Below, in pieces: positions 39,922 through 41,753 of a stretch of 41,753 bases of DNA. Each line of letters opens with the position of its first letter. The first letter of the stretch is position 1. The notes beneath the pieces were generated by a model. That model worked only from the letters and a program-made list of their open reading frames with translations. It was not told the DNA's origin and ran no database searches. The position numbers were made by a program, and so were the translations under genes. Origin of the DNA: Bacilli bacterium (lineage in GTDB: Bacteria; Bacillota_I; Bacilli_A; RF39; UBA660); contig JAQUWE010000015.1 in NCBI GenBank assembly GCA_028693035.1, positions 1-41,753 on the forward strand. The letters run 5' to 3'.

Positions 39922-41571
39922 TTACTTTTTCTTTTTTGAAAATTTCTTTTGTATAAAAGGATAGGAAAAGAGTGTAACTACACCTAGAATAGAAAAATAG
40001 GTGATGCCTCTTTTTAAAGGTGTTCCTTCATATTTTATTTCATATTCTCCGTCTCCACCTGTCACCAAAATAAATCCTTGTTTAGAACTTGTATAGGAAA
40101 TATTTTTGCCATCTTTTTTCACCTGATACCCTACGTAATAAATAAGAGGAAGTTCTACTTCTGTTTCTGTAGAGGCATTTTTAAGATGCCATTTTGCATA
40201 AGAAGTTCCTTTTTTTATAACGTTAATTTCACCACTCCCTTTTTCGGTTAAAAGAGAAGACCCCCTATTTTCATAATAGTCTTTGTTTTCTAAATAAGAA
40301 TCTAAATAATATTCCTGTATGTTGCCTGTTTTCTTGATAGCTGTAATTTCTTTCTCATTTGTATAATACTGCCTATTGTTTAGGAAAAATAAATAAGAAC
40401 TTTGTGTGCCTAAAATAAGAAGAATTAGTAATGGAAACATATATTTTTTTGGAAGTGACTTTGTGCAGAGAGGTGCTATAAGCGGCACAACAATTACCAA
40501 AAGCGTTTCTAATCTCCAGGAAAACTGAATCATGGTAAAAAAGGAAGGGAAAATGGCCCATGGGATAATAGTAAGTGTTCCTAGAAATGCAAGTACCCCT
40601 ATCCAAAGTAGTATTTTATAAAAGGAATCTTCTTCTTTTCTTTTTAAAAATAAATAAAAGAGACTTAAAAGGAATAAAAGAATAGTAACCAAAGGAATAT
40701 ATAAAGTTACAAGCCAGTCCCCTAATACAGGCGTGATATAATTTCTAATTTTAAGTGCACTAGAAGTAACCAAAGAAACCGATGTCATATACCCTTCCTT
40801 ATAAACGAGGTAAGGCAAAAAAGTTTGTTCTAAAACACCTATTAAAAATGGCAGAAAAAGAAAACTCACTAAACCCACTGCTTTTATAAATAAGAATCGT
40901 TTTCCTTTTTTGAAAAATTCTTTTCGGTATAGTATTAAATAAGGAAATAAAAATAAGGTAAAATAGAAAGCGATAACCAAATGAGAATACAAAAGTCCTG
41001 TATACCCTATTACAAAGCAAAGAAAAAAAGCTTTGGTTTTATTCTCTTTAAAATAATAAAGTCCTAATAAAATAAGAGGAATAAATAAAAAAGTAAGTGA
41101 TTCATTTAAAGCATATCTAATAAAATAATTGGATAAACGATATGGGAAAAATAAAAAGAGAAGCCCTGTAAGACAGGCTATTTTCCTACTTTTTGAAAGT
41201 TTATAAGAAAGATGATACATTACAAATGTAGAAAGCATAGTAAGCATAATGTTGATGTAAAGAATACTGTCAAAGATAGAAATGGAAAATAAAGAAAGAA
41301 CTTTATACCCATAAGCATAGATAAGATGTGGTAAAGATGGATAAAACAGATAGAGCCCATACCCTATTCCATCGACATCGATTATTGGAGGCGCAAAAAC
41401 CCTTCCTTTGAAAATATCTAGGTACTTTTCTAAATCTTTTATATTGGAAACATGAAAATACATATCATGTCCTAAATGATTGGTTTGGTTCCCCGCAATC
41501 AACATGATTACAATCGATATTATAAATAATAAAAGTAAATATGGGTAGTGTTTTTTAATATATATTTTCAT
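39922..41571 (-). CDS. Multi-pass membrane protein, PTPS-related (GT-C-like)
   Basis: A 549-residue membrane protein with about ten or eleven hydrophobic segments and a C-terminal soluble region (about residues 400-520). The N-terminal loop after the first segment (NHLGHDMYFHVSNI) has the HDMxFH pattern, and an early FPYRLSNYFIRYALNES segment fits the PTPS-related membrane family (PF10131-like), which resembles GT-C glycosyltransferases. The C-terminal part is beta-rich (ISYTSSKQGFILVTGGDGEYEIKYEG), then a final membrane helix. It has a strong promoter and GGGAGG before the ATG. The substrate is not known; a role in surface glycosylation is plausible. Confidence 0.7.
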   Translation of the reverse strand: MKIYIKKHYPYLLLLFIISIVIMLIAGNQTNHLGHDMYFHVSNIKDLEKYLDIFKGRVFAPPIIDVDGIGYGLYLFYPSLPHLIYAYGYKVLSLFSISIFDSILYINIMLTMLSTFVMYHLSYKLSKSRKIACLTGLLFLFFPYRLSNYFIRYALNESLTFLFIPLILLGLYYFKENKTKAFFLCFVIGYTGLLYSHLVIAFYFTLFLFPYLILYRKEFFKKGKRFLFIKAVGLVSFLFLPFLIGVLEQTFLPYLVYKEGYMTSVSLVTSSALKIRNYITPVLGDWLVTLYIPLVTILLFLLSLFYLFLKRKEEDSFYKILLWIGVLAFLGTLTIIPWAIFPSFFTMIQFSWRLETLLVIVVPLIAPLCTKSLPKKYMFPLLILLILGTQSSYLFFLNNRQYYTNEKEITAIKKTGNIQEYYLDSYLENKDYYENRGSSLLTEKGSGEINVIKKGTSYAKWHLKNASTETEVELPLIYYVGYQVKKDGKNISYTSSKQGFILVTGGDGEYEIKYEGTPLKRGITYFSILGVVTLFSYPFIQKKFSKKKK

Positions 41572-41589
41572 AATTTCCTCCCTATTTTT

Positions 41590-41618
41590 ATTGTACTATA
41601 GAAAATAGACAAGGTCAA
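41590..41618 (-). promoter_or_regulatory. Promoter of the membrane protein/recX/yqeG/yqeH run
   Basis: TTGACC (41613-41618), 17-base spacer and TACAAT (41590-41595) on the minus strand, each one mismatch from consensus. Confidence 0.75.
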
Positions 41619-41650
41619 AGAAATTATGATAGTGTAAAATAGTTTTGGGA

Positions 41651-41737
41651 TTGGGTATACAAAAAGGAAGACCTTTTGTTAAAATGTAATTGTTGAAAAA
41701 ACATTTAAGGAGGTCTTCCATATGAACAGTATACCAA
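41651..41737 (+). promoter_or_regulatory. Large nested inverted repeat enclosing the ribosome binding site of the edge gene
   Basis: Outer arms TTGGGTATAC (41651-41660) and GTATACCAA (41729-41737) surround perfect 9-bp inner arms GGAAGACCT (41666-41674) and AGGTCTTCC (41711-41719), with a shorter AAATGT/ACATTT pair inside. The AAGGAGG ribosome binding site (41707-41713) is partly in the inner stem, and the ATG lies between the arms. Folded mRNA would hide the site, a known way for mobile elements to suppress read-through expression. Confidence 0.6.
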
Positions 41738-41753
41738 ATAATTATATAAATGT
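41722..41753 (+). CDS. 5' end of a gene cut by the window edge, probably a transposase
   Basis: The ATG at 41722 has a perfect AAGGAGG upstream and begins MNSIPNNYIN before the window ends. Ten residues cannot identify a family. The structured leader, the inverted repeats and the opposite orientation to the neighbours suggest an insertion sequence; ISL3-type elements are one possibility. No terminal repeat can be verified from one side. Confidence 0.35.
   Translation, partial: MNSIPNNYIN

Overview
The window reads as chromosomal DNA of a low-GC Firmicute, most likely a poorly characterised gut-type Bacilli or Clostridia relative. The evidence is the AT-rich sequence, strong AGGAGG-type ribosome binding sites, TTGACA/TATAAT-type promoters, class B penicillin-binding proteins with PASTA domains, a CpsB/CpsC/CpsD phosphoregulatory set, LytR-CpsA-Psr and VanZ proteins, and SufC-SufD-SufS. 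TAA, TAG and TGA all act as stops, so the standard bacterial code applies. Nearly every gene is on the minus strand; the text below follows transcription, from high to low coordinates.

Right end (41.75-35.6 kb): the first codons of a probable transposase lie on the plus strand at the edge, with their ribosome binding site inside a large hairpin. A minus-strand housekeeping run follows: a multi-pass membrane protein (PTPS-related, GT-C-like), recX, yqeG, yqeH and a HerA-like ATPase. A HIT hydrolase (plus strand) converges on the ATPase. Then come sufC-sufD-sufS (no sufU or sufB alongside) and a two-gene unit of a giant prepilin-like Ig-domain protein and a membrane-anchored WG-repeat protein.

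Division and cell-wall cluster (28.1-22.9 kb and 4.1-0 kb): a good promoter with three 10-bp-spaced GTGG MraZ boxes drives mraZ-rsmH-ftsL-pbpB, which ends in a terminator. A second promoter drives a lipid kinase and an unlisted 36-residue membrane peptide, closed by another terminator. The rest of the cluster, a second PASTA-containing PBP (SpoVD type), mraY and ftsW, appears only about 19 kb further on. murE, murD and murG are not where the classical order would place them.

Surface polysaccharide locus (22.9-4.2 kb): the interval between the two halves of the division cluster holds a complete Wzx/Wzy-type capsule or exopolysaccharide locus on the same strand. In order it has an extended -10 promoter, a secreted cohesin/cadherin-like protein, the initiating phosphoglycosyltransferase, a GT2, a GT4, an EpsG-type polymerase, two paralogous GT2s, a polysaccharide pyruvyl transferase, a radical SAM enzyme, a Wzx flippase, VanZ, an LCP ligase, and cpsC-cpsD-cpsB at the far end. 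After a terminator and a fresh promoter comes a separate module: a UbiA-type polyprenyl-phosphate phosphoribosyltransferase, a HAD phosphatase fused to a GT-C-like membrane domain, and an extracellular domain. This looks like a lipid-linked pentose pathway. It carries two single-base frame disruptions, one inside the UbiA gene and one before the extracellular domain, while every other gene is intact. That suggests phase variation, recent decay or sequencing error.

The most interesting points are the capsule locus lodged inside the division cluster, the frameshifted UbiA/HAD/GT-C module, the radical SAM enzyme in the glycan locus, the small membrane peptide gene, and the prepilin/WG-repeat pair.
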